From: Blastococcus sp. TF02A-30
Lineage (GTDB): Bacteria > Actinomycetota > Actinomycetes > Mycobacteriales > Geodermatophilaceae
NCBI RefSeq assembly: GCF_003319185.1
Contig: NZ_QOHJ01000002.1
Location: 186,001-250,000 of the forward strand
Reading direction: 5' to 3'
Length of the DNA: 64,000 nt
Shown: positions 30,757-39,169 of the stretch, piece after piece
Layout of the letters: every line of letters begins with the position of its first letter
How positions within the stretch are numbered: position 1 is the stretch's first letter
Translations under genes and position numbers: made by a program
The notes under the pieces: model-generated
The model's input: only the letters and a program-made list of their open reading frames with translations
Database searches by the model: none
Told to the model about the DNA's origin: nothing

Positions 30757-31641
30757 TCAGCGGAACCGCTGCTCGAGCTCCTGCACCTCCGGGAGCCCGA
30801 TCAGGTCGGTGAACTCCCCGAACGTCGGGACGTCGTCCAGCGCCGGGACGCCGTCCTTCTTCAGCGTGCCCAGCAGTGTCCGCATGCCCGCGGTCGCCGC
30901 CAGCAGCGTGCCGATCGGGTAGATGACCAGCGAGAAACCGAGCTCGGTGATCCGCTCGTAGGACAGCCCCGGCGTCTTGCCGCCCTCGGCCCAGTTGAAC
31001 AGCAGGGGAGCGGTGCCGCGCAGCTCCTCGGCCACCCGCGCGATGTCGTCCTCCGACGTCGGCGCCTCGACGAACAGCACGTCTGCGCCGGCGTCGGCGA
31101 AGGCGCGTGCCCGGGCGATGGCGTCGTCCACACCGGAGACGGCGACCGCGTCGGTGCGCGCGATGACCAGCAGGTCGGGGTCGCGGCGCGCGGCCACGGC
31201 GGCGCGGATCTTCCCGCACATCTCCTCGGTGGGGATCACCTGCTTGCCGGACATGTGCCCGCACTTCTTCGGCGAGACCTGGTCCTCCAGCTGCAGCGCG
31301 GCCACGCCGGCCTGCTCGTACAGCTGCACGGTGCGGACGACGTTGATCGCGTTGCCGTAGCCGGTGTCGGCGTCGGCGATCACCGGGACGTCGACGGCGG
31401 CGACGATCCGCCGCGCGTTGTCGACCATCTCCGACCCGGTCAGCAGCCCCACGTCGGGGCGGCCGATGAGCGAGGCCGTCGTCCCGAAGCCGGTCATGTA
31501 GACCGCCCCGAACCCGGCCTGCTCGACCAGGCGGGCGGACAGCGCGTCGTACGCCCCGGGTGCGATCAGCGGCTCCGGGCCGCTCAGCAGCTCGCGCAGC
31601 CGGGCCCGCGGTGCCCGTGCGTTGCTCAGCAGATCCGCCAC
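30757..31641 (-). CDS. Isocitrate lyase/PEP mutase family protein
   Basis: 294 residues. The family signature is intact: metal-binding DADTGYGN (Asp90, Asp92) and the catalytic loop PKKCGH (Cys127), with IARTDAV and VEAPTSEDDI. KKCGH indicates a C-C lyase of the methylisocitrate, oxaloacetate or dimethylmalate type rather than a phosphonate mutase. The GTG at 31641 is preceded by GAGGGGG; an in-frame GTG at 31668 is an alternative. It is divergent from a GntR-hydantoinase operon with shared operator-like sites, so it probably acts in the same catabolic pathway. Confidence 0.82.
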   Translation of the reverse strand: MADLLSNARAPRARLRELLSGPEPLIAPGAYDALSARLVEQAGFGAVYMTGFGTTASLIGRPDVGLLTGSEMVDNARRIVAAVDVPVIADADTGYGNAINVVRTVQLYEQAGVAALQLEDQVSPKKCGHMSGKQVIPTEEMCGKIRAAVAARRDPDLLVIARTDAVAVSGVDDAIARARAFADAGADVLFVEAPTSEDDIARVAEELRGTAPLLFNWAEGGKTPGLSYERITELGFSLVIYPIGTLLAATAGMRTLLGTLKKDGVPALDDVPTFGEFTDLIGLPEVQELEQRFR

Positions 31642-31654
31642 GTCGGCCCCCTCG

Positions 31655-31727
31655 TTGTATGCAGTCACACGGAATTTACGGCCAGGCGATGCTTCTCGGA
31701 ACCCGGCGGCCCTAGGTTTGCACACAA
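31655..31727. promoter_or_regulatory. Paired GntR-type operator half-palindromes in a divergent promoter region
   Basis: TTGTATGCA (31655-31663, plus strand) and TTGTGTGCAA (minus strand of 31718-31727) are nearly the same element in opposite orientation. They lie just upstream of the lyase and gntR starts respectively. The shape fits FadR/FCD-type GntR operators. The adjacent GntR protein is the obvious candidate to bind both and control the two divergent units. Confidence 0.5.
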
Positions 31728-31747
31728 TTTCCGAGGGGGTGTGACCG

Positions 31748-32452
31748 GTGACACGACCCACGACGTCCGCCGAGCGGGCGCTGCACGAGCTGCGCGAGCT
31801 GATCCTCGCCGCCGAGCTCGCCCCCGGCGCGCGGCTCGGCGAGGTGGAGCTGGCCGAGCGGCTCGGGGTCAGCCGGACGCCGGTCCGCGAGGCGCTCACC
31901 CGGCTGGCCGCCGAGGGCCTGGTCGAGATCACCCCGAACCGCGGCGCGCGGGTCGCCACCTGGACCGTCGCCGAGCTGGAGGGCGTCTTCGACCTCCGGC
32001 TCTCCCTGGAGCCGCAGCTGACCGGGTTCGCCGTCCCGAACGCGGGCGAGCGGGACGTGGCGGAGCTCGACGACCTGGCGCACCGGATGCTCGCCGTCGG
32101 CACCCCCGGCCCGGAGCAGGACCTCGACGCCCTCGTCCCGCTCAACCGCGTCTTCCACGACCGGCTGGTCGCCCTCGCCGGGCACCCGACCCTGGCCGCG
32201 GCGCTGGCGGCCGCCATCCACCCGCCGATCGTCCGGCGCAACTTCCACGCCTACGACCCCGAGTCGCTGCGCCGCAGCCTCGCCCACCACCTCGAGATGG
32301 TCGCCGCCCTGCGCGCCCGCGACCCGGGGTGGGCCCGCGCGGTGATGACCGCGCACATCTGCAACGCCCGCGCCGTCATGGTCCGGGCCGCGACCGCACA
32401 GGCAGCCCGCGCAGCGACCAGTCCGCACCCCCAGGAAGAGGAGGCCTCATGA
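31748..32452 (+). CDS. GntR-family transcriptional regulator (FCD domain)
   Basis: 234 residues from GTG. A winged helix-turn-helix (about 8-72; ELAERLGVSRTPVREALTRL, EITPNRGARVATWT) precedes an FCD ligand-binding domain (about 85-215; DLRLSLEPQL, NRVFHDRLVALAGH, SLAHHLEMVAAL) with His/Asp positions suited to metal-dependent organic-acid binding. As the first gene of the hydantoinase operon (its stop overlaps hyuA by ATGA) it should be a substrate-responsive repressor of this operon and of the divergent lyase. Confidence 0.88.
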   Translation: MTRPTTSAERALHELRELILAAELAPGARLGEVELAERLGVSRTPVREALTRLAAEGLVEITPNRGARVATWTVAELEGVFDLRLSLEPQLTGFAVPNAGERDVAELDDLAHRMLAVGTPGPEQDLDALVPLNRVFHDRLVALAGHPTLAAALAAAIHPPIVRRNFHAYDPESLRRSLAHHLEMVAALRARDPGWARAVMTAHICNARAVMVRAATAQAARAATSPHPQEEEAS

Positions 32453-34512
32453 GCTACCGGCTCGGAGTCGACGTCGGAGGCACGTTCACCGACGTCCTGC
32501 TGGTGGAGGAGGGCACCGGCAGCACCTGGCGCTACAAGACCGCCTCCACCCCGGCCGACCAGGCCGTCGGCGTGCTCCACGGCATCGAGCAGGTCTGCGC
32601 CGAGGCGGGCATCGAGCTCGCCGAGGTCGCGCAGGTGCTGCACGGCACCACGGTCGCGACCAACGCGATCCTCGAGGGCAAGGGCGCACGGGTCGGGCTG
32701 GTCACCACCAAGGGCTTCCGCCAGGTGCTGCAGATCGCCCGCTCCTTCGTCCCCGGCGGGCTGGCCGGCTGGATCATCTGGCCCAAGCCCGAGCCGCTGG
32801 CCGCGCTGGAGAACACCGTCGAGATCGACGAGCGGATCGCCAGCGACGGCTCCGTGGTCCGCGAGCTGGACGAGGACGACGTCCGCGCCCAGCTGGCGAA
32901 ACTGCAGAGCGCCGGCATCCAGGCCCTGGCGGTCAGCCTGATCAACTCCTTCGCCGACCCCGCGCACGAGAAGCGGGTCGCCGAGATCGCCGCAGAGCTG
33001 CTCCCCGGCATCCCGGTGTCGCTCTCCTCCGACGTGCTGCCCGAGCTGCGCGAGTACGAGCGCACCCTCACCACGGTGGCCAACGGCTACGTGCAGCCGC
33101 AGGTGAAGAAGTACGTGCAGAACCTCGCCGGGCAGCTGGCCGAGGGCGGCGTCGCCGGCGAGCTGGCCATCCTGCGCAGCGACGGCGGGCTCTCCTCGGC
33201 CGACACGGCCATCGACGCCCCGGTCAGCCTGCTGCTGTCCGGCCCCGCGGGCGGGGTGACCGGCGCTGTGTGGGCCGCCGAGCAGGCCGGGCACCGCGAC
33301 GTCATCACCTTCGACATGGGCGGCACCTCGACCGACGTGGGCCTGGTGCAGGACCTGAACCCGCGGATCGGGCGGGAGACCAAGGTCGGTGACCTCGTCG
33401 TCCGCTCGTCCAGCGTCGACGTCCGCACCGTCGGTGCTGGCGGCGGCTCGATCGCGCACGTGCCCGAGCTGACCCGCGCGCTGCGCGTCGGCCCGCAGTC
33501 CGCCGGCGCCGACCCGGGCCCGGCCGCCTACGGCAGCGGCGGGGTCGAGCCCACCGTCACCGACGCCAACGTCGTCCTCGGCTACCTGCCGACGACGCTG
33601 GCCGGCGGCGAGATCTCGCTGGACGTCGAGGCCGCCCGCGCCGCGGTGGGCAAGGTGGCGGAGGCGATGGGGCTGGACTCGGTCGAGGCCGCGGCCGCCG
33701 GGATCATCGACATCGTCAACGAGAACATGCTCGGCGGCGTCCGGCTGGTCTCGGTGCAGCAGGGCTTCGACCCGCGCGACTTCGCGTTGGTCGCCTTCGG
33801 GGGCGCCGGCCCGCTGCACGCCAACGCGCTCGGCAGGCTGACCGGTGCCTGGCCGGTGATCGTCCCGCCCGCGCCCGGCATCCTCAACGCCCTGGGCGAC
33901 GCGACCACCAGCCGGCGCGACGAGTCCGCCCGCACCGTGCTGCGGCGGTTCGGCGAGCTGTCGGGGAGCGACGTCGTCGAGATCCTGCGCGGGCTCGCCG
34001 CGGACGCCGGCCGGCGGCTCACCGAGCAGGGGCTGGCGCCCGAGCAGCAGACCACCGGCTACCAGGTCGACGTCCGCTACCACGGCCAGGGCTTCGAGAT
34101 CCCGGTCGACGTCGACCCCGCCTGGCTCGACGACCCCGGCACCGCCCTGGACGCCGTGGCGCGCACCTTCGACGCCGAGCACGAGCGGCTGTTCAGCTTC
34201 CTGCTCGACGTCGACCACGAGATCGTCAACGCCCGCGCCACGGTCACCGGCCCCAAGCCGGACGTCGCGCCGGTGACGCTGCCGGAGGGGGACGGCGACC
34301 CGGCCGGCGCCCTCGTGCAGGAGCACACGATCTACGTCGGCGGCGAGCACGTGCCGGCCGGCGTCTACGACCGGGCGAAGCTGCGCGCCGGTGACGTGGT
34401 GACCGGTCCCGCGATCGTCACCGAGATGGACTCCACCACCCTCGTCCTGCCCGGCCACGTGGCCACCGTGCACCCGGCGGGCAGCCTGCTGATCACCCCC
34501 GTGGAGGGCTGA
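32449..34512 (+). CDS. hyuA: Hydantoinase/oxoprolinase subunit A (N-methylhydantoinase A-like)
   Basis: 687 residues. An actin-like ATPase fold is evident: N-terminal GVDVGGTFTDVLLVEE phosphate loop, HGTTVATNAILEGKGA, a second phosphate motif ITFDMGGTSTDVGLV, and VGAGGGSIAHV. The family couples ATP hydrolysis to ring opening of hydantoins, oxoproline or lactams together with the B subunit encoded next. The ATG overlaps the gntR stop, and hyuB begins 4 bases after its stop. With an N-carbamoylsarcosine amidase-like gene downstream, N-methylhydantoin is the likeliest substrate. Related enzymes include caprolactamase and acetophenone carboxylase. Confidence 0.88.
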   Translation: MSYRLGVDVGGTFTDVLLVEEGTGSTWRYKTASTPADQAVGVLHGIEQVCAEAGIELAEVAQVLHGTTVATNAILEGKGARVGLVTTKGFRQVLQIARSFVPGGLAGWIIWPKPEPLAALENTVEIDERIASDGSVVRELDEDDVRAQLAKLQSAGIQALAVSLINSFADPAHEKRVAEIAAELLPGIPVSLSSDVLPELREYERTLTTVANGYVQPQVKKYVQNLAGQLAEGGVAGELAILRSDGGLSSADTAIDAPVSLLLSGPAGGVTGAVWAAEQAGHRDVITFDMGGTSTDVGLVQDLNPRIGRETKVGDLVVRSSSVDVRTVGAGGGSIAHVPELTRALRVGPQSAGADPGPAAYGSGGVEPTVTDANVVLGYLPTTLAGGEISLDVEAARAAVGKVAEAMGLDSVEAAAAGIIDIVNENMLGGVRLVSVQQGFDPRDFALVAFGGAGPLHANALGRLTGAWPVIVPPAPGILNALGDATTSRRDESARTVLRRFGELSGSDVVEILRGLAADAGRRLTEQGLAPEQQTTGYQVDVRYHGQGFEIPVDVDPAWLDDPGTALDAVARTFDAEHERLFSFLLDVDHEIVNARATVTGPKPDVAPVTLPEGDGDPAGALVQEHTIYVGGEHVPAGVYDRAKLRAGDVVTGPAIVTEMDSTTLVLPGHVATVHPAGSLLITPVEG

Positions 34513-34515
34513 GAC

Positions 34516-36390
34516 ATGGCGACGATCGTCGAGACCGCGACCGGCACCGTCGAGAAGGTGGAGGTCGACCCGGTCACCCTCGACCTCATCGAGAACGGGC
34601 TGCGCAACGCCCGCTACGAGATGGACGAGGTGCTCTTCCGGACGGCGCTGAGCCCGGGCATCCGCGAGCAGCACGACGAGTTCCCGCTGATCGGCGACCC
34701 CGAGGGGAAGATGGTCGTCGGCCAGTTCGGCCTCTCCATCCCCGACTTCCTCGAGGGCTTCGCCGACACGATCGAGGAGGGCGACGTCCTGCTGACGTCG
34801 GACCCGTACTCGTGCGGCGCCGCGATCAGCCACGCCAACGACTGGCTGGTCGTCGTGCCGATCTTCCACGAGGGCCGGGTCGTGGGCTGGTCGTCGATGT
34901 TCGGGCACATGTCCGACGTCGGTGGGAAGACGCCGTCGTCGATGCCGACGGACGCGACCACGATCTTCGAGGAGGGCGTGGTCATCCCGCCCTTCAAGCT
35001 CTACCGCAAGGGCGTGCTCAACGACGACGCGCTGCGCATCGTGCTCAACCAGGTGCGCAAGCCGGACTGGAACCGGGCCGACCTCAACGGGCTGGTGGCC
35101 GCCTGCCGCACCGCCGCCCGCCGGGTCGTGGAGATGTGCGAGCGGTTCGGCACCGGCACCTACCTGTCGGCGCTCGACGCGCTGCTGCAGCGCAACTACG
35201 ACGCCATGAAGGTGCTGCTGTCGGTCGTGTTCGAGGAGGGGCGCACCCTCTCGTTCACCGACTACATCTGCGACGACGGCGTGGGCTACGGGCCCTACGA
35301 GCTGAAGATGTCGCTGACCCGCACCGGCGACAAGGTGCACATCGACTTCACCGGCTCCTCGCCGCAGGCGGTCGGGCCGATCAACTACTTCATCAACGAG
35401 AACCTGACCCGGATGTTCTTCGGGATCTACATGATCACCGTGGCCGATCCGCAGATCCTCTGGAACGACGGCTTCTACCCGCTGGTCGACGTCACGATCC
35501 CGGAGGGCTCGTACTGGCGGCCGAAGTTCCCGGCCGCGCTCAACGGCCGCAACCACGGCATCGGCCGGGTCTTCGACCTGTTCGGCGGGCTGCTCGGCCA
35601 GACCAACCCGGCGCTGCTCAACGCGGCCGGGTTCTCGTCCTCGCCGCACTTCATGTACTCCGGCAACTACTCGTCGGGGGAGCGGAAGGGCGAGTGGTTC
35701 CAGCTGTACTCGATCGGCTTCGGCGGCATCCCCGGCCGGCCGCTGGGCGACGGGCCGGACGGGCACTCGCTGTGGCCGAGCTTCACCAACATCCCGTGCG
35801 AGTACCTGGAGTCCTACTACCCGCTGCGGATCGAGCAGTGGGTGACCGTGCCCGACACCGGCGGCGCCGGTCTGCACCGCGGCGGCAACGGCGTCGACGT
35901 CACCTACGTCTTCGAGGAGCCGGGCACCATCGCCATCCACGACGACCGCTGGCTCACCTACCCGTGGGGCGTCAACGGCGGGCAGCCGGGCACCCGCGGC
36001 ACCAAGTGGCTGGAGCGCGCCGACGGCACCCGCCAGGTGCTGCCCAGCAAGTGCCACGACGTGCCGGTGCAGCCCGGTGACGTCCTGCACTTCGTCACCT
36101 GGGGCGGCGGCGGCTGGGGCGACCCGCTGGAGCGCGACCCCGCCCTGGTCGGGCTGGAGGTGCGCCGTGGGCTGGTCACCGCCGAGGGCGCCCGCCGGTA
36201 CGGCGTGGTCGTCGACGAGGCCGGCACGGTGGACGACGAGGCGACCCGGCAGCTGCGCGAGCAGCTGCGCGCCGACCGCCCGGCCGAGCTGCCGGTGTTC
36301 GACATGGGCCCGCCGATCGAGGAGCTGCTGGCCCGGTGCGAGGAGGAGACCGGACTGCCCGCGCCGAAGCGCCCGGTGTGGGCCGGATGA
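34516..36390 (+). CDS. hyuB: Hydantoinase/oxoprolinase subunit B (N-methylhydantoinase B-like)
   Basis: 624 residues, usual for HyuB-type subunits. Conserved stretches include RYEMDEVLFRTALSPGIREQ, DPYSCGAAISHANDWLVVVP, GHMSDVGGKTP, DFTGSSPQAVGPINY and a glycine-rich end WGGGGWGDPLERDP. It holds the hydrolytic site for the ring opened after HyuA-dependent phosphorylation. It is preceded by hyuA with 4 bases between and overlaps the hydrolase gene by ATGA, so the four genes from gntR form one operon. Sequence alone does not separate hydantoin, lactam or carboxylase relatives. Confidence 0.88.
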   Translation: MATIVETATGTVEKVEVDPVTLDLIENGLRNARYEMDEVLFRTALSPGIREQHDEFPLIGDPEGKMVVGQFGLSIPDFLEGFADTIEEGDVLLTSDPYSCGAAISHANDWLVVVPIFHEGRVVGWSSMFGHMSDVGGKTPSSMPTDATTIFEEGVVIPPFKLYRKGVLNDDALRIVLNQVRKPDWNRADLNGLVAACRTAARRVVEMCERFGTGTYLSALDALLQRNYDAMKVLLSVVFEEGRTLSFTDYICDDGVGYGPYELKMSLTRTGDKVHIDFTGSSPQAVGPINYFINENLTRMFFGIYMITVADPQILWNDGFYPLVDVTIPEGSYWRPKFPAALNGRNHGIGRVFDLFGGLLGQTNPALLNAAGFSSSPHFMYSGNYSSGERKGEWFQLYSIGFGGIPGRPLGDGPDGHSLWPSFTNIPCEYLESYYPLRIEQWVTVPDTGGAGLHRGGNGVDVTYVFEEPGTIAIHDDRWLTYPWGVNGGQPGTRGTKWLERADGTRQVLPSKCHDVPVQPGDVLHFVTWGGGGWGDPLERDPALVGLEVRRGLVTAEGARRYGVVVDEAGTVDDEATRQLREQLRADRPAELPVFDMGPPIEELLARCEEETGLPAPKRPVWAG

Positions 36391-37010
36391 GCGAGCCGGA
36401 ACCGGCGCCCGGGCCGCACGGGTCCGCCTTCTCCGGCCGGGTCGGCTGGGGGAGGCGGCCCGCGGTCCTCGTCATCGACCTGGTCCGCGCCTACACCGAG
36501 CCGGAGGGCCCGTTCGCCCTGCCGGAGCCGGCGACGGCGGTCGCGGCGGTCACCTCCCTGGTGGACGCCGCCCGGGCGGGCGGTCACCCGGTGCTGTGGA
36601 CCGGCGTCCGGTACACCGCGGACCTCTCCGACGGCGGGCTGTTCGTCCGCAAGGTGCCCGCGCTGGCCGCCTTCGCCGAGGGGGCGCCGGGCGACTGGGG
36701 CGGGTTCGCGGTGCAGCCGGCGCCCGGGGAGCCGGTGCTGCTCAAGCAGTACGCGTCGGCGTTCTTCGGCACCCCGCTGGCCAGCACGCTGCGCACGCTG
36801 GGCGTCGACACCCTGGTTCTCGGTGGGGTGTCGACGTCGGGCTGCGTGCGGGCCACGGCGATGGACGCGCTCAACTCCGGGTTCCGGCCGCAGGTGGTGC
36901 GGGAGGCCTGCGCCGACCGCACGCCGCAGCTGCACGAGGCGAACCTGGCCGACCTCGACGCCAAGTACGCCGACGTCGTCTCCCTCGCCGAGGCGCTGCC
37001 GCACCTCTGA
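36387..37010 (+). CDS. Cysteine hydrolase, N-carbamoylsarcosine amidase-like
   Basis: 207 residues, isochorismatase-like fold. The Asp-Lys-Cys triad is visible: Asp in VLVIDLVRAYTEPEGPF, Lys in VLLKQYASAFFGT and Cys in GVSTSGCVRATAMDALN. The N-terminal motif IDLVRAYTEP is close to that of N-carbamoylsarcosine amidohydrolase, which yields sarcosine, CO2 and ammonia. This completes a plausible N-methylhydantoin to sarcosine route with HyuAB. The ATG overlaps the hyuB stop. No creatinine deaminase or sarcosine oxidase gene is in the window. Confidence 0.85.
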   Translation: MSEPEPAPGPHGSAFSGRVGWGRRPAVLVIDLVRAYTEPEGPFALPEPATAVAAVTSLVDAARAGGHPVLWTGVRYTADLSDGGLFVRKVPALAAFAEGAPGDWGGFAVQPAPGEPVLLKQYASAFFGTPLASTLRTLGVDTLVLGGVSTSGCVRATAMDALNSGFRPQVVREACADRTPQLHEANLADLDAKYADVVSLAEALPHL

Positions 37011-37022
37011 CAGGCTGACCGG

Positions 37023-37487
37023 GTGGCCAGGACGAGCGCGGGGATCCTGCTGCACCGGCGCGGCCCGGGCGGCACCGAGGTGCTGCTCGGGCACATGGGC
37101 GGCCCGTTCTGGGCGCGCAAGGACGACGGCGCCTGGTCGATCCCCAAGGGCGAGCACGGCCCCGACGAGGAACCGCTGGCCGTGGCGCACCGCGAGTTCG
37201 AGGAGGAACTCGGCTCGCCCGTTCCGGCGGGCGACCTCGTGCCGCTGGGGGAGGTGCGCGCCTCGGGCAAGGTGCTCCGCATCTGGGCCGGCGAGGGCGA
37301 CCTGGACGCCGCGGCCTGCGTGAGCAACACCTTCGAGCTGGAGTGGCCGCCGCGGTCCGGGCGGGTCCAGGAGTTCCCCGAGATCGACCGGGCCGCCTGG
37401 TTCGGCCTCGAGGAGGCCTGCACCAAGCTGGTCAAGGGCCAGCTGCCGTTCCTGGACCGGCTGCGGGACGTGCTCGGCCGGGCCTGA
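37023..37487 (+). CDS. NUDIX hydrolase
   Basis: 154 residues from GTG. A complete Nudix box fits GX5EX7REUXEEXGU: the Gly of GEHGPD starts it and REFEEELGS ends it (about residues 40-62). The N terminus (SAGILLHRRG, LLGHMGGPFWARKDDGAWSI) resembles the NADH-pyrophosphatase/MutT-like proteins seen as stand-alone genes in actinobacteria. The substrate is unknown, a nucleoside diphosphate derivative. It begins 12 bases after the hydrolase stop, so it may be read through from the hydantoin operon although its role looks general. Confidence 0.85.
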   Translation: MARTSAGILLHRRGPGGTEVLLGHMGGPFWARKDDGAWSIPKGEHGPDEEPLAVAHREFEEELGSPVPAGDLVPLGEVRASGKVLRIWAGEGDLDAAACVSNTFELEWPPRSGRVQEFPEIDRAAWFGLEEACTKLVKGQLPFLDRLRDVLGRA

Positions 37488-37623
37488 GCGCCGGCCCGGT
37501 CATCTGCATGACGGTTCGATGACAGGTCGTCCCACCGAGCCGGAACCGGCCCGCTACGGCGATCCGGGCTGCCAGTGTCACGCCCTGTCAGCACGTCGTC
37601 ACCATGTCCTCGGGGAGGCACCC

Positions 37624-37839
37624 ATGTCCTGTGCGCACTGCGGCGCGGTCGAGCAGCGCGGCCGGTTCTGCGTCGGTTGCGGGAAGCGCATGCCGCCCTC
37701 GCTCGCCCCGGTCCGCGCCGTCCGGCTGGCCCCGCGCCCGCCGTACGAGATCACCGACGACATGACCCAGCCGGTCCTGCGCTTCCGCGTCACCCCGCGC
37801 CGTCCCGGCCCGCGCGAGTCGGTCCCGACGGCGGTCTGA
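37624..37839 (+). CDS. Small zinc-ribbon protein (71 aa)
   Basis: 71 residues starting MSCAHCGAVEQRGRFCVGCGKRM, a CxxC-x10-CxxC zinc ribbon, followed by a basic Pro/Arg-rich tail. The ATG at 37624 is preferred because GGGGAGG lies 5 bases upstream; an ATG at 37519 would add 35 residues without a ribosome site. Probably a nucleic-acid or protein-binding accessory factor; no specific family is recognised. A GC-rich hairpin follows its stop. Confidence 0.65.
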   Translation: MSCAHCGAVEQRGRFCVGCGKRMPPSLAPVRAVRLAPRPPYEITDDMTQPVLRFRVTPRRPGPRESVPTAV

Positions 37840-37847
37840 GGCGCGTG

Positions 37848-37882
37848 CGGCGTCCCCGGGGCAACGGCGCCCCGGGACGCCG
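37848..37882 (+). terminator. Hairpin terminator after the zinc-ribbon gene
   Basis: Arms CGGCGTCCCCGGGGC (37848-37862) and GCCCCGGGACGCCG (37869-37882) pair with a single bulged C, 8 bases after the stop. Confidence 0.5.
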
Positions 37883-38054
37883 CCGTTCCGCGTGACCCGT
37901 CTCACTGCTAGCAATCCGCTTGCTGGAGTTAGCACTCCGTGGATCCGGGGCACCCCTCTGATGTCAGCAGAAGGACCCCGCTGCCCCCAGCCCCCGCACG
38001 CTCGGGCTGGGTCCCTGCACCGGGGCCACTCGACCACCGGAGTGTTTTCCCGTC

Positions 38055-39026
38055 ATGACCCACACGTCCAAGATCCAGAACCAGCTGCGCGCTCTCGTCC
38101 TGCTCACGCAGACCGAGGAGCAGGTCGCGCGGACGCGGATCTCCCAGGCCCGCACCGACGCCGTCCGCCGCGAGCTCACCCAGAACGCCGACAACGCCGC
38201 CGCGCGCTCCTTCGAGATCACCGAGGCGCTGCGCTCGGTGGGTGGCGTGCCCGACGTCGTCACCCCCGCCATCGGCCGGCTGCAGGCGGTCCTCAAGGCC
38301 ACCTTCGAGCAGGCCGCGCCGATCGAGGAGGCGCTGCTCACCGACCTCCAGCTCGAGCACCAGCTGCTCGACCGCGCCACCTACCTCAAGGTGCTGGCCG
38401 AGAAGGCCGGCGAGACCAAGGTCCAGCGCCTGGCCGAGAAGCTGATCGGCGCCCACGAGGCGACCGTCGAGTGGCTGACCGTCGTCCTGGCCGAGGAGGC
38501 CCTCGGCGGCCCGGCCGCGCTGGTGGCCACCCCGCTGCAGAAGGTCGCCGGCACCGTCGCCCGCGCCGCGGGCGCGCCCGTGCGCTTCGTGCACAACACG
38601 GTGAACACCGCCGTCGAGACCGTGCAGCACGCCGGTGAGGAGACCACCGAGCGCTTCGGCGCCGTGGCCGACCGCGCCGCCGCGCTGACCGGTGCCGTCC
38701 GCGAGACGCTGACCGTGAGCCGGGCCGCCGGCCTGCGCCGCGCCGAGCGGATCGCCCGGCGGGAGGGCAACAAGGACGCCGCCGACGTCGCCAAGGCCGC
38801 CCGCGAGGAGCTCGGCGACGTCACCGCCGACGAGCTGCCGATCAAGGGCTACGACTCGCTGGCCGTGAACGACGCGGTCAAGGCGATCAAGCAGCTGGAC
38901 ACGCCGCACGACATCAACGTGATCATCCGCTACGAGGAGACCCACAAGAACCGGTCGAACGTGGCCAGCGCCGCGCAGACCCGCCTGGCCGACCTGGCCA
39001 AGGAGGCCGTGGGCGTCTCGAGCTGA
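38055..39026 (+). CDS. Ferritin-like helical protein with C-terminal small helical domain
   Basis: 323 residues. Residues about 1-150 form a long-helix bundle of ferritin-like type (EEQVARTRISQARTDAVRRE; APIEEALLTDLQLEHQLLDR; GAHEATVEWLTVVL). A basic, Ala-rich central helix region (about 165-250) follows. The last 65 residues (LPIKGYDSLAVNDAVKAIKQ, then YEETHKNRSNVASAA) resemble a small helical module found at the ends of many actinobacterial proteins. Clear di-iron ligands are not evident. It may be structural or stress-related. The start is in the conserved MTHTSKIQNQL; a strong terminator follows. Confidence 0.65.
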   Translation: MTHTSKIQNQLRALVLLTQTEEQVARTRISQARTDAVRRELTQNADNAAARSFEITEALRSVGGVPDVVTPAIGRLQAVLKATFEQAAPIEEALLTDLQLEHQLLDRATYLKVLAEKAGETKVQRLAEKLIGAHEATVEWLTVVLAEEALGGPAALVATPLQKVAGTVARAAGAPVRFVHNTVNTAVETVQHAGEETTERFGAVADRAAALTGAVRETLTVSRAAGLRRAERIARREGNKDAADVAKAAREELGDVTADELPIKGYDSLAVNDAVKAIKQLDTPHDINVIIRYEETHKNRSNVASAAQTRLADLAKEAVGVSS

Positions 39027-39035
39027 CGCCATCCA

Positions 39036-39090
39036 CGCGCACGAGGGCCCGCATCCCCGCCCGGGGGTGCGGGCCCTCGCGCGTGCGCGC
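39036..39090 (+). terminator. Strong hairpin terminator
   Basis: The arm GAGGGCCCGCA (39043-39053) and its complement (39068-39078) form the core, extended inward by CCCC/GGGG and outward by GCGCAC/GTGCGC. It begins about 10 bases after the stop of the ferritin-like gene. Confidence 0.7.
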
Positions 39091-39169
39091 CGTGAGGTGA
39101 CCACCCCGATGGCGTGACATGCGTCCCGGGCCGTTTGGCGCGCCGACGCGGCGGGGGACACCCTCGGGC

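Noticed and set aside
32251-36090. Minus-strand open frame of 1279 codons
   Set aside because: It lies opposite gntR-hyuA-hyuB, which have full family motifs; the frame is only low-complexity shadow.
37929-37937. TTAGCACTC, one half of a CIRCE/HrcA operator
   Set aside because: The second half GAGTGCTAA is missing at the required 9-base spacing, and the downstream gene is not a chaperone.
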